A stretch of 64,000 nucleotides of DNA, taken from contig CAYWWY010000004.1 in assembly GCA_964462525.1 (NCBI GenBank), forward strand, positions 124,001 to 188,000, read 5' to 3'. Shown in pieces: positions 53,972 to 62,104 of the stretch (position 1 is its first letter; each line of letters begins with the position of its first letter). The notes below the pieces were generated by a model. The model saw only the letters and a list, made by a program, of their open reading frames with translations. It searched no databases and had not been told where the DNA came from. The translations under genes were made by a program, and so were the position numbers. Source of the stretch: CAYWWY01 sp964462525 (lineage in GTDB: Bacteria > Thermotogota > Thermotogae > MWEM01).

Positions 53972-54043
53972 GAGGTAAGAACCTCTCTGGCCAGAGGGAA
54001 AGACGCCCACCAACGGACGGTGGGGATCATTAAAACAAGGAGG
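53972..54043 (+). promoter_or_regulatory. Structured flagellin leader with GGA loop (CsrA-type site)
   Basis: Three hairpins in a row are possible: GAGGT-AAGA-ACCTC (53972-53985), the palindrome CTCTGGCCAGAG (53985-53996), and CCCACC-AACGGAC-GGTGGG (54006-54024), whose loop shows GGA. The Shine-Dalgarno AAGGAGG (54037-54043) gives a second GGA. This is the layout of CsrA-bound hag leaders. Confidence 0.55.
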
Positions 54044-54052
54044 TAGAAAGCG

Positions 54053-56962
54053 ATGCGTATTTATCACAACATTCCGGCATTGAATGCGTGGAGAAACAGT
54101 ACGTTGATCAGCGGGCAGATGGCGAAGTCCCTTGAAAAGCTGTCGACCGGTCTTCGAATCAATCGCGCGGCAGATGACGCAGCGGGGCTGGCAATCAGTG
54201 AAAAGATGCGGGCTCAGGTACGAGGATTGAACCAAGCGATTCGGAACGCGCAAGACGGTATTTCGATGGTTCAAACAGCAGAAGGGGGTTTGAACGAAAC
54301 CCACGCCATCTTGCAGAGGATGAGGGAATTGGCGGTCCAAGCGGCAAACGACACGTACACCTCTCAGGACCGAATGGAGATCCAAAAGGAAATCAACCAG
54401 CTGGTGGAAGAGATCGACCGAATCAGCGCTACCACAGAATTCAACAACAAGAAACTTTTGGACGGGTCCACATCGGCTTTGGTCTCTTCGGACAAGCTGA
54501 CCACTCAGATCTTTATGAGAGACGGACTACGTGTACTCGATCAGTTTGGACAAAAGGCGCCCGGTGGGGGGAATTACAAGCTGGAGATCGAAGCCTCACC
54601 CGGTCTGAACGAGGTCCAAAAGACGGACATCTTCAAGATCAAGCATATTGGTTCTACAGCGGATGTAGCAGAAACACAAGCCGGTCAGTTCGGAGGGGTG
54701 GCTTATTTGACGATTGGTGAATCTGCTCCTACTGTTGTGACAGGCGGTGATGCTGGATCAGCATTTATTACAGTCTATACTCAAAATGAGAATGTCACAT
54801 CTAACATTAAAGTTTCCATTCTTGTAGGAGAAACAAGCGCTTCACACTCATACAATGCGGAAGCCAATGAGATCCTTGTATATGTAACTACAGCAACAAC
54901 CACAACTGGTGCGGCTAACCTCATTCAAAGCGCTCTGGAATCCTTGTTTACAGCTGCAGGTAGTTTTATCGTTTCTGCAACTGAAGGTACGCAAGTGTTC
55001 ACAGCGCTTGGTACCCTATCCGGAGAAGTAATGGCCTATGGAGCGCCTCAAGGTATCGATGCAATCCGTGTCACAAACGTAAGTGGAAATAATGACTTAA
55101 ACGTCCGTCTCATATCAGGAACTGCCGTGGGCTCATATGTCGATACTGGAACCCAGACCCTCTATGTAACGATTGGAACTGCAGGAATTACGGCCACTGA
55201 CTTGCAAGCCCTGATTCAAAACAAACTGGATAGTGCCGCAGCAACGATTGGCGTGTATAGTGCATCGGTTCAATTGAGCAATCTTTCTGCAGCAGGTACT
55301 ACAGGTACTGCACTATTTACAACTAGCGATCTTCAAAACAGAGCGATTCTGGCAGATTTCTCCAACTCTATCCAAAACGTTAAAACCGAAGGAGCCACAG
55401 GGGGGACCTTCACCCTGACCCATACTGTCTCTGAAGTTAAAGTTTTGGATGTGTCCAATGTGTCTGCAGGAAGCAGCAATATCCTTTTCAGAATCGGAAC
55501 CGGTACAGCGACGGCAGGAATCGAAGCTTCTGCGATGACTACTACCGCTCTGCTTGCTGAGTTGGAAGGACTGTATGGTGCAGGTATGGTCGAGGTGGAA
55601 GAAACTCAAACCGGCCAATTCCGGATCCGGTTTGATGCTTCTGTAGAAGACTCCAACCTCTTTATGTACATGACCGCTGACCACACACTTTCCGTTCAAA
55701 CTGTGCAGAGCTATGGCACCGATACGACAGACGCCATTGCCTACGATGCCACCGCTGCTGATGTGCAAACCGCTTTGGCAGCTCTAAGCACGATTGGAGC
55801 AGGAAATGTCACTGTGACGGGATCGGCAGGCAACTGGGATGTAGAATTTATTGATAACATGGGGTACATGAAGCAAAATCTCCTGGAGATCGATGGGCGG
55901 CTGTTGCAGAATCCCACTGGTGGTCTCGGTGATATCGCACACGGAAATACCAGGCTCTACGACATTGACCGATTTTGGGATGCCAGCGGAAACTTCATCT
56001 TGGAAACCCCTCAGACCATCACCTTGGTACAAGGGGATGGAAAACGGGCAACCTTTACTTTATCGGAAGCAGATACGATCGATGATGTGGCTCAGAAACT
56101 CAATCACGCGATCGGTGTTGGGTTGGGCCAGATCAATGTGCATGAGCTTAATAAAGAAGACCACGCCGATAAGTTTGTATCGTATGTGTATGACAATTAC
56201 CAAGACGGCGACACTGGTTTGGAAGCCTTGAAGGGTACCTTTGTAATCCGTAGCGCCATCGCCGGAAACGAAGGAAAGATTACTTTTGTCGGTGATGACG
56301 CCACCATCAACGCCCTCAGTCTTACAACCATTCAGGATGCCCGAAACAACTACTATACGGTTACTGTCCGGGAAGTTCATAATGATAAAGTTGTCGCTGA
56401 GAACGTACAACTTTCCGAGAACAAACTGATTGGTGTCGTTCATCAGAATGTTGATGTTCAGTTCGCTTCAAGTGAAGGAGTTCGTGTTTCCTGGAATGAA
56501 GATACGAAAAACTTCATTTTCGAAGGTGGCTCTGACAACATGAGCACAACCTTTGTTCACCTTGCAGACCGGACGAATGTCTATCACATCGGCGCCAACC
56601 AAAAACAGGATATTGGTATGGGCATCGGTAACATGAGTAGCCGGGCTCTAGGAATCTCTGGTTTACAGGTAACCAGCAACCCCTTGGCAAACCAAGCCAT
56701 TGGAAGGCTGGACAATGCGATTGGTATGGTATCCAGCGAACGATCCAAGCTCGGAGCTTTACAGAACCGATTGGAACACACCATCAACAACCTGGGTGTG
56801 ACCATGGAGAACTTGACCGCAGCTGAATCTCGAATCCGCGACGCCGATATGGCATGGGAGATCATGAACTTCACCAAGCAGCAGATCCTGCTCCAGTCCG
56901 CCAACGCCATGCTTGCCCAGGCCAATCAGCTTCCACAGAACGTACTTCAGCTTCTGAGATAA
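54053..56962 (+). CDS. Flagellin with long central insert (969 residues)
   Basis: Filament protein. Residues 1-140 (LSTGLRINRAADDAAGLAISE, RNAQDGISMVQTAEGGL) and about 870-969 (LGALQNRLEHTINNLGVTME, SRIRDADMAWE) are the conserved D0/D1 ends; the about 700 residues between are surface domains rich in Thr, Ser, Ala and Gly, suited to O-glycosylation. A module at about 634-787 is shared with the giant flagellin. AAGGAGG lies nine bases before the ATG. A sigma-28 promoter drives it and a strong terminator ends it, so it is a single-gene transcript, probably the major or outer-layer subunit. Confidence 0.95.
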   Translation: MRIYHNIPALNAWRNSTLISGQMAKSLEKLSTGLRINRAADDAAGLAISEKMRAQVRGLNQAIRNAQDGISMVQTAEGGLNETHAILQRMRELAVQAANDTYTSQDRMEIQKEINQLVEEIDRISATTEFNNKKLLDGSTSALVSSDKLTTQIFMRDGLRVLDQFGQKAPGGGNYKLEIEASPGLNEVQKTDIFKIKHIGSTADVAETQAGQFGGVAYLTIGESAPTVVTGGDAGSAFITVYTQNENVTSNIKVSILVGETSASHSYNAEANEILVYVTTATTTTGAANLIQSALESLFTAAGSFIVSATEGTQVFTALGTLSGEVMAYGAPQGIDAIRVTNVSGNNDLNVRLISGTAVGSYVDTGTQTLYVTIGTAGITATDLQALIQNKLDSAAATIGVYSASVQLSNLSAAGTTGTALFTTSDLQNRAILADFSNSIQNVKTEGATGGTFTLTHTVSEVKVLDVSNVSAGSSNILFRIGTGTATAGIEASAMTTTALLAELEGLYGAGMVEVEETQTGQFRIRFDASVEDSNLFMYMTADHTLSVQTVQSYGTDTTDAIAYDATAADVQTALAALSTIGAGNVTVTGSAGNWDVEFIDNMGYMKQNLLEIDGRLLQNPTGGLGDIAHGNTRLYDIDRFWDASGNFILETPQTITLVQGDGKRATFTLSEADTIDDVAQKLNHAIGVGLGQINVHELNKEDHADKFVSYVYDNYQDGDTGLEALKGTFVIRSAIAGNEGKITFVGDDATINALSLTTIQDARNNYYTVTVREVHNDKVVAENVQLSENKLIGVVHQNVDVQFASSEGVRVSWNEDTKNFIFEGGSDNMSTTFVHLADRTNVYHIGANQKQDIGMGIGNMSSRALGISGLQVTSNPLANQAIGRLDNAIGMVSSERSKLGALQNRLEHTINNLGVTMENLTAAESRIRDADMAWEIMNFTKQQILLQSANAMLAQANQLPQNVLQLLR
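55952..56412 (+). repeat. Module shared by both flagellins (copy in 969-residue flagellin)
   Basis: Residues about 634-787, starting RLYDIDRFWDASGNFILETP, match residues 1770-1915 of the giant flagellin in order and spacing. In both proteins the module lies just before the C-terminal D1 segment. Confidence 0.75.
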
Positions 56963-56995
56963 GCTTGGTTTTCTTTTTTTCCACAGTACAGCATC

Positions 56996-57022
56996 GACCC
57001 CCCTTAGGGGGGGTCGTTTTTT
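56996..57022 (+). terminator. Rho-independent terminator after the 969-residue flagellin
   Basis: GACCCCCC, loop TTAG, GGGGGGTC, then GTTTTTT. An 8-bp GC-rich stem with a clean T-run. Confidence 0.92.
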
Positions 57023-57032
57023 CAGGGGATTG

Positions 57033-57041
57033 TGCTATAAT
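57033..57041 (+). promoter_or_regulatory. Extended -10 element before the MORN-Maf pair
   Basis: TGCTATAAT, an extended -10 box, about 95 bases before the MORN gene. It may add sigma-70 transcription to the sigma-28-like site downstream. Confidence 0.5.
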
Positions 57042-57075
57042 GCAATGGAATCGGGCCAACCAAGAACCCTACGAT

Positions 57076-57102
57076 TCAAGGCATCGCTGGCAATTCCGAT
57101 AA
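57076..57102 (+). promoter_or_regulatory. Sigma-28-like promoter of the MORN-Maf pair
   Basis: TCAA, exactly 15 bases, TCCGATAA. The -35 core TCAA is the same as in the flagellin promoter at 53943. It lies about 35 bases before the ATG at 57138. Confidence 0.6.
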
Positions 57103-57137
57103 GTAAGCATGGATGAAATTGAAAGAGGTGAGTAGCC

Positions 57138-58769
57138 ATGAAGGAGCAGATACAGATCCAGTTTCCCGATGGAAAAAAAGCGTATGAAGGTGATATGGTG
57201 TCGGGAAGTTTGAATGGCGAAGGGCAGTTGTGGTACATAAGAACAGAAACACTTCACTACCAGGGACAGTGGGAAGACAACCGTCCCCACGGCTTAGGAA
57301 AAGCCTATCACCCCAATGGCAACCTGTGGTATGAGGGGGAGTGGAAAGAGGGGAAGCGAGAAGGGGAAGGCAAACAGTATAATGAAGGGGGAAATTTCCT
57401 CTATGAGGGGCAATGGAAGGCCAATCGATTCCACGGTTTAGGGAAGTTGTATGACCCTGATGGGCATTTGATCTACGATGGCTCCTTTTCCGCCGGGAGA
57501 GAAGATGGAGAGGGAAGGCAATATCGCCCGGAAGGAGGATTGTCCTACCAGGGACAGTGGAAGGAAGGGAATCCCCATGGACAAGGGATTAAATACCATG
57601 AGAATGGTTTGATCTGGTATGATGGCAGTTTTGAAGGTGGTCAGTCGCACGGATGCGGAAAGGCGTACTATGAAGAAGGGGGTTTGGCGTATCAGGGAAA
57701 CTGGAAGGATGGCCTACGCCACGGTGAAGGTAAACTATATAATGCTGATGGCCATTTGGAATACTTCGGGCAATGGAACCAGGGTGAGCCTGTTGCTCAG
57801 TTTATCGAAGAAGAGGGAGAAAGAGAAGAAATGAGTTCAGTTCATAATTTGCCCTTAGAATCCCTCAGGCAACGTCTTCCAGAATTTGAAGTGACAGATC
57901 AGAGAGAGGTCATCATTGATCTTGGGCAATGTCTCGCCTTTCACTTCACCCCGCTATCTCCGTTGGAAATTGATTGGAACCCTTTTGCTGCCACATTACG
58001 GCAATTTGAAGAAAACCCGGATCTCACCTATGATCAATCCATCTTAAAGTCCTATTACGACGCCTATCCAAGAGAAAACAAGCAACAGGCTTTTATGCTC
58101 CCCACTACAAACCCTTATCCCCCGCTTTGGGATCTGAAAGCCAGGGCTGCTTTTCCCATGCCCTGGACCCGCCCGGAGCAATACGCACGATTCTATTTAG
58201 GCGCTGGGTTCATCCAGTATGAAGGGAAGGCTCCTGCATTCTCTGAGAAAAATATCTCCGAAATCGAACGCATGGTCTACGATTTCAGCCGTTCCCAACC
58301 TTTGTCTCAGTGGGTGCCTGAGGATAAACCCTCTCTAGGTAATCCGATCCCTCGACCGGGCTTAGCCGAGTTTGGTCCTGTCGAGCAGGAGGAGGGCGAA
58401 GCGATCTTTAAAAAACTGCTCGATACCTATATCTGCATTCGCACCATCGGATACCTTCCCGCCTTGTTCAAAGGAAGTGTGGTATCAGGAACGCTTTTGC
58501 TTCAAGAGGGTGATTACAGGTTTGTAGTGGGTTCCGGGATGTTTCTTGTGGCAGCATTGGCGGCATGCGGCTATAAAACGATTTCTGCTGTCCTTTCTCA
58601 AGATACTTTCGGCGTGGTTTCATTCAGCGATATCAGCCAACTTCCCTACGTGAAGCGAGATGTTTACCCCTTAGATACGGCGCAAACCCTTTTTCTCCAA
58701 GCATTTTCTCCTTTCAGAGATAAGGGAAAAGATATTTCTATAGAAGAAGGAGGGACAGATGAGCAATAA
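57138..58769 (+). CDS. MORN-repeat protein with unknown C-terminal domain
   Basis: 543 residues. Residues about 8-225 are nine or so MORN repeats of the form Y(E/D/Q)GxWxxGxxHGxGxxY. The C-terminal about 300 residues start VIIDLGQCLAFHFTPLSPLEIDWNPF, with TLRQFEENPDLTYDQSILKSYYDAYP, a pattern seen in uncharacterised proteins of surface polysaccharide loci. Near residues 455-490 GTLLLQEGDYRFVVGSGMFLVAALAACGY resembles a ParB/Srx-like strand-loop, but the GxHR residues are replaced, so it is probably not catalytic. It overlaps the Maf gene by 11 bases and likely helps flagellin glycosylation or positioning of it; this is inference. Confidence 0.8.
   Translation: MKEQIQIQFPDGKKAYEGDMVSGSLNGEGQLWYIRTETLHYQGQWEDNRPHGLGKAYHPNGNLWYEGEWKEGKREGEGKQYNEGGNFLYEGQWKANRFHGLGKLYDPDGHLIYDGSFSAGREDGEGRQYRPEGGLSYQGQWKEGNPHGQGIKYHENGLIWYDGSFEGGQSHGCGKAYYEEGGLAYQGNWKDGLRHGEGKLYNADGHLEYFGQWNQGEPVAQFIEEEGEREEMSSVHNLPLESLRQRLPEFEVTDQREVIIDLGQCLAFHFTPLSPLEIDWNPFAATLRQFEENPDLTYDQSILKSYYDAYPRENKQQAFMLPTTNPYPPLWDLKARAAFPMPWTRPEQYARFYLGAGFIQYEGKAPAFSEKNISEIERMVYDFSRSQPLSQWVPEDKPSLGNPIPRPGLAEFGPVEQEEGEAIFKKLLDTYICIRTIGYLPALFKGSVVSGTLLLQEGDYRFVVGSGMFLVAALAACGYKTISAVLSQDTFGVVSFSDISQLPYVKRDVYPLDTAQTLFLQAFSPFRDKGKDISIEEGGTDEQ
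57159..57812 (+). repeat. MORN repeat tract
   Basis: About nine consecutive 22-24-residue MORN repeats, for example YEGEWKEGKREGEGKQYN, YEGQWKANRFHGLGKLYD and YQGQWKEGNPHGQGIKYH. Confidence 0.85.
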
Positions 58770-60783
58770 AATGAGAAAAAAGAAGACAAAATCCTCCGAC
58801 CCAATAGCTACTGTGACAGCCAAACCAGCCTTGTCTCTCTATACAAAAAACCTGGTTTTTCTTAAAGCTTTCGCACCGCAGCTTGCAACACGAGTTGAAA
58901 GTCTTCCCTCTACCCGGAAATACCAGGTTCAAAAAACGGGCCCAAAAAACCTATGGAACCTCACTCTACCCGACCGAAATGGTTTTTTCTATGACCTCAA
59001 CGATCCCATCGAACAAACCCGTGAAGAACTGAAGAAACTGGACTTGAAAAACGCGAAGTGTGTGCTTTTTTTGGGCTGTGGCTTGGGTTACGAGATCGAT
59101 TGCTTTTTACAGGATCATTCTCAGAAAGCGCCCACAACCCATATGGTGATTGTGGAAAAGGAGTTGGAGGTTTTTGCTGCTTCCATGCAAGTTCAGGATT
59201 ATGCCGCTATGGGAAAACTGCTTTCTTTGCATTTGGTAGTGGGAGAACCACAGGAGGAATTGTTTGGTAAAATGCAAGACCAGTTCTCAGCAGGGTATAA
59301 GCTTGTTGTATTATTAAAAGCCATGAAACCTGTTTTCCTCATGCAAACGTTACAGAGAAACAAAGAATACTATCTCCAAGCTCTTAAGGCCTTTCGCGAA
59401 GCAGGAATATACCGGTTGAATAATTTCGGAAATTCCATCGAAGACTCTTTGATCGGTGTACAGAATATGCTGGAGAATATCAACGAGATCATCTACAACC
59501 CCGGAATCAACCTATTGTTTGATCAGTTCAAGGGAAAACCCGCAATCGTAGCCTCTACAGGTCCTTCCCTCAATAAAACAAAGCACTTGTTGAAAGGGCT
59601 TGAGGAAAAAGCATTGATTATTGCGCCTGAGGCATCTTTACGGCCACTTATGGCAATCGGGGTAAAACCACACATGATTGTTTCGATTGAACGCACCCCA
59701 GAGGTTGTGCCTTTGATGGAAGGTTTTCAAAAAGAAGAGGTGTGCGATGTATACTATTCGGCAACTCCTGTAATATTGAACAAAGCCTATCAAGCCTATC
59801 CAGGGCCAAGAATCATAGTATACCGGAATTTCGATCATTTCAAATGGCTTCAGATAGATCGTGGAATTTTGAATATCTCACATTCGACAGGGAATATGTC
59901 CTTTGAAATCGCAGCCGCAATGGGATGTGATCCCATCATTTTGATTGGTCAGGATCTTGCTTATGGTCGGGAAGGAATTACTCACGCATCGGGAGTCTTT
60001 CATGATGACAAGCAGAAATTCAAGCAGGAAAACCGGATACAGGTGCCGGGCAATGATGGTGAACCCGTCTATACAAATCAATTATGGCAGCTCTTCCGAA
60101 CCTCTTATGAATTGGCGTTGTCAAAATACCCTGGCACCTGTATCAACTGTTCTGAAGGAGGGGCCTATATAAAAGGCTCAACATTTATGCGCTTCGAAGA
60201 AGCCATACCGAAATACATCACAAAACCCTATTTTCCGCTTGAAAAGATCAAATCACACCTAAGCCACTTTTCTTCCAAGCAGGCAGAAGAGGATAGAAAG
60301 CGCGTCTTCCAGTTGGTATTGGGCGCAATCGATGTGATGGAGGGGATGTACCAATCTTGTGCAGAAGCAGTTCAAGCTTTGAAAGATTATGATTCGGAAT
60401 TATTAGCCTTATTGAACCAAAAAGACTATTGCAAAGAGAATGAGGAACGGCTAAAGTATATTCATTCACACATCAATGGATTCAAACTTCAAGTACAAAA
60501 AAACAAAGAAACTTTTCAGCTGTTATTTATGCACATTATTCAATCATTTTATTTAAATTTCGAAATAGAAATGAATGCTATACCGAATAAACATGATGTT
60601 TCCATAAAAGCTTCCATCGAAACCATTCTTTCTCAAAAGAAATGGTTTGCTGTCATCGGAGACACCGCAAAACTCTGCATTGGGTTGCTTGAAAAAGCAA
60701 AAGAAGATATTGTTCATCCTTATAATTCTTCGGGTGTTCGAGAAGAGTCGTTTAATAATCCTTCAAATCCTCCAAAAAACTAG
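58759..60783 (+). CDS. Motility accessory factor Maf (MptE-like/DUF115) glycosyltransferase
   Basis: A 674-residue protein of the Maf family, which moves pseudaminic or legionaminic acid from CMP-sugar to serine/threonine of flagellin in the cytoplasm. The central MptE-like domain shows KPAIVASTGPSLNKTKHLL (about 258-276), APEASLRPLMAIGVKPHMIV and GQDLAYGREGITHASG, its typical nucleotide-sugar site. GGAGGG precedes the ATG. Its neighbours are two flagellins and pseudaminic-acid-type genes, which fits well. The stop codon shares the CTAG palindrome with the convergent aminotransferase stop. Confidence 0.9.
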   Translation: MSNKMRKKKTKSSDPIATVTAKPALSLYTKNLVFLKAFAPQLATRVESLPSTRKYQVQKTGPKNLWNLTLPDRNGFFYDLNDPIEQTREELKKLDLKNAKCVLFLGCGLGYEIDCFLQDHSQKAPTTHMVIVEKELEVFAASMQVQDYAAMGKLLSLHLVVGEPQEELFGKMQDQFSAGYKLVVLLKAMKPVFLMQTLQRNKEYYLQALKAFREAGIYRLNNFGNSIEDSLIGVQNMLENINEIIYNPGINLLFDQFKGKPAIVASTGPSLNKTKHLLKGLEEKALIIAPEASLRPLMAIGVKPHMIVSIERTPEVVPLMEGFQKEEVCDVYYSATPVILNKAYQAYPGPRIIVYRNFDHFKWLQIDRGILNISHSTGNMSFEIAAAMGCDPIILIGQDLAYGREGITHASGVFHDDKQKFKQENRIQVPGNDGEPVYTNQLWQLFRTSYELALSKYPGTCINCSEGGAYIKGSTFMRFEEAIPKYITKPYFPLEKIKSHLSHFSSKQAEEDRKRVFQLVLGAIDVMEGMYQSCAEAVQALKDYDSELLALLNQKDYCKENEERLKYIHSHINGFKLQVQKNKETFQLLFMHIIQSFYLNFEIEMNAIPNKHDVSIKASIETILSQKKWFAVIGDTAKLCIGLLEKAKEDIVHPYNSSGVREESFNNPSNPPKN

Positions 60784-62090
60784 TTCAACCGTTGAAAACC
60801 GCTATGACAGATTGGCCCTTTGAGGGCTTTCTTTTCTTGGTTTTGGGTTACCAAACGCTTAATTTCCGAAAAACTCTCTAATACCGCTTGCTTATATTTT
60901 GCAATCGTTTCTTCGTTATGTGCAAAAGAGGCATAAAAAGCAGTGGAAGCAAGAAACCCTTTTTCGAGCATGAGTTGGGTGAAGAGGGTTTTCAGTACTG
61001 AAGGCTCTGGGCAATCGAATCCGAAACGGCACAATGGGTCGATTCCGGAGATAAGGATTGAAAGACTCGCCTGGTCTGCGGCTTGAGCCCATATCTTTTT
61101 AATGGCTTTGCCTGCTTGGATCAATTTCGCTTGTGCCTTTGTTTTTCCCATCTTTTTAATGGTGGCTAAGGCTGCTGATGGGCCAATTCGATCGGTCCAG
61201 TAGGTGCTGCTGATGAATGAGTCTTGGGCTTTTTGCATGATCCCTCTTTTTCCAATGACGGCTGCCATGGGAAAGCCGTTGCTGATGCCTTTTGCAAAGA
61301 TAGCGATGTCTGGTTTGTATTCATAGAGAAGGTGCGCTCCGCCCAAGCAAAGGCGAAATCCCGCGGTGATCTCGTCGATAACTAGAGGAATCTGGTTTTC
61401 TTGGGCGATCTGATTGACGGCTTGGAGAAAGTCTGGTCTGGGGTCGGTATTGCGTAGAGGTTCCATGACAATAGCCCCGATCCGATGTCGGTGGGTGCGC
61501 CATAGGTTGAGAAATTCTTGGGTGTCGTTGAAGTGAAAGGGAATGGCCGTTCCTTTCAATCCCCGGGGTACTCCAAGGGGTAGAAGGCCTGGGAGCAAGT
61601 GGCCATCCAGGGCTGCTTGGTCGGAAAGGTTGGAGGCCAAGTACCAGTCGCTCCATCCGTGGTAGCCGCAGAAGAGAATGGTGTCTTTTCGGGAGAAGGC
61701 CCGCGCTATGCGAACAGCGATAGCCATGGCCTCCCCTCCGCTCCGAGCATACCGTACCATCTGGGCCCAGGGATGGAGGCCGATCAGAAGCTCGGCCAGC
61801 TCCACTTCTTCGGGAGGGTTGAGTGTGTTCATGTTACCCTTTCCCACTGCTTCTATCACGGCAGTGTTGACCTCCTGGTCGGCATATCCGAGCGGGCAGG
61901 CTCCGATACCCATATAGCTGAAATCGTAATAATGATTATTATCCAGGTCCCAAACTTCGCATCCTTCGGAACGGCTGTAGTAAGCGGGCCATATGTCAGG
62001 GAGGAACATTTCCGGACGCTTGGAGAGGAGCTGGGTTCCGCCGGGTATGATAGTTTTGGCTTTTCGGTACAGGTCTTGTCCTTTGCCCAT
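60780..62090 (-). CDS. Class III PLP aminotransferase (glutamate-1-semialdehyde aminomutase-like)
   Basis: A 436-residue PLP enzyme. The cofactor region has VIDEITAGFRL and the lysine loop DIAIFAKGISNGFPMAAVIG. It resembles glutamate-1-semialdehyde aminomutases, but members next to SpsF, aldo/keto reductase and Maf genes act in surface-sugar synthesis, so a role in making a nonulosonic-acid variant or its amine substituent is more likely than heme synthesis. AAGGAGG lies before the ATG. It is the last gene of the operon entering from the right edge. Confidence 0.82.
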   Translation of the reverse strand: MGKGQDLYRKAKTIIPGGTQLLSKRPEMFLPDIWPAYYSRSEGCEVWDLDNNHYYDFSYMGIGACPLGYADQEVNTAVIEAVGKGNMNTLNPPEEVELAELLIGLHPWAQMVRYARSGGEAMAIAVRIARAFSRKDTILFCGYHGWSDWYLASNLSDQAALDGHLLPGLLPLGVPRGLKGTAIPFHFNDTQEFLNLWRTHRHRIGAIVMEPLRNTDPRPDFLQAVNQIAQENQIPLVIDEITAGFRLCLGGAHLLYEYKPDIAIFAKGISNGFPMAAVIGKRGIMQKAQDSFISSTYWTDRIGPSAALATIKKMGKTKAQAKLIQAGKAIKKIWAQAADQASLSILISGIDPLCRFGFDCPEPSVLKTLFTQLMLEKGFLASTAFYASFAHNEETIAKYKQAVLESFSEIKRLVTQNQEKKALKGPICHSGFQRLN

Positions 62091-62104
62091 TTTAATGTGC
62101 CTCC

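Larger units (their letters stand above)
53683..54052. other. Leader and promoter region of the 969-residue flagellin
   Basis: Contains a sigma-28 promoter and a structured leader, described separately. Between 53683 and about 53940 no gene, tRNA or convincing promoter was seen; a TTGACA at about 53797 has no -10 at a workable distance. Confidence 0.6.
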
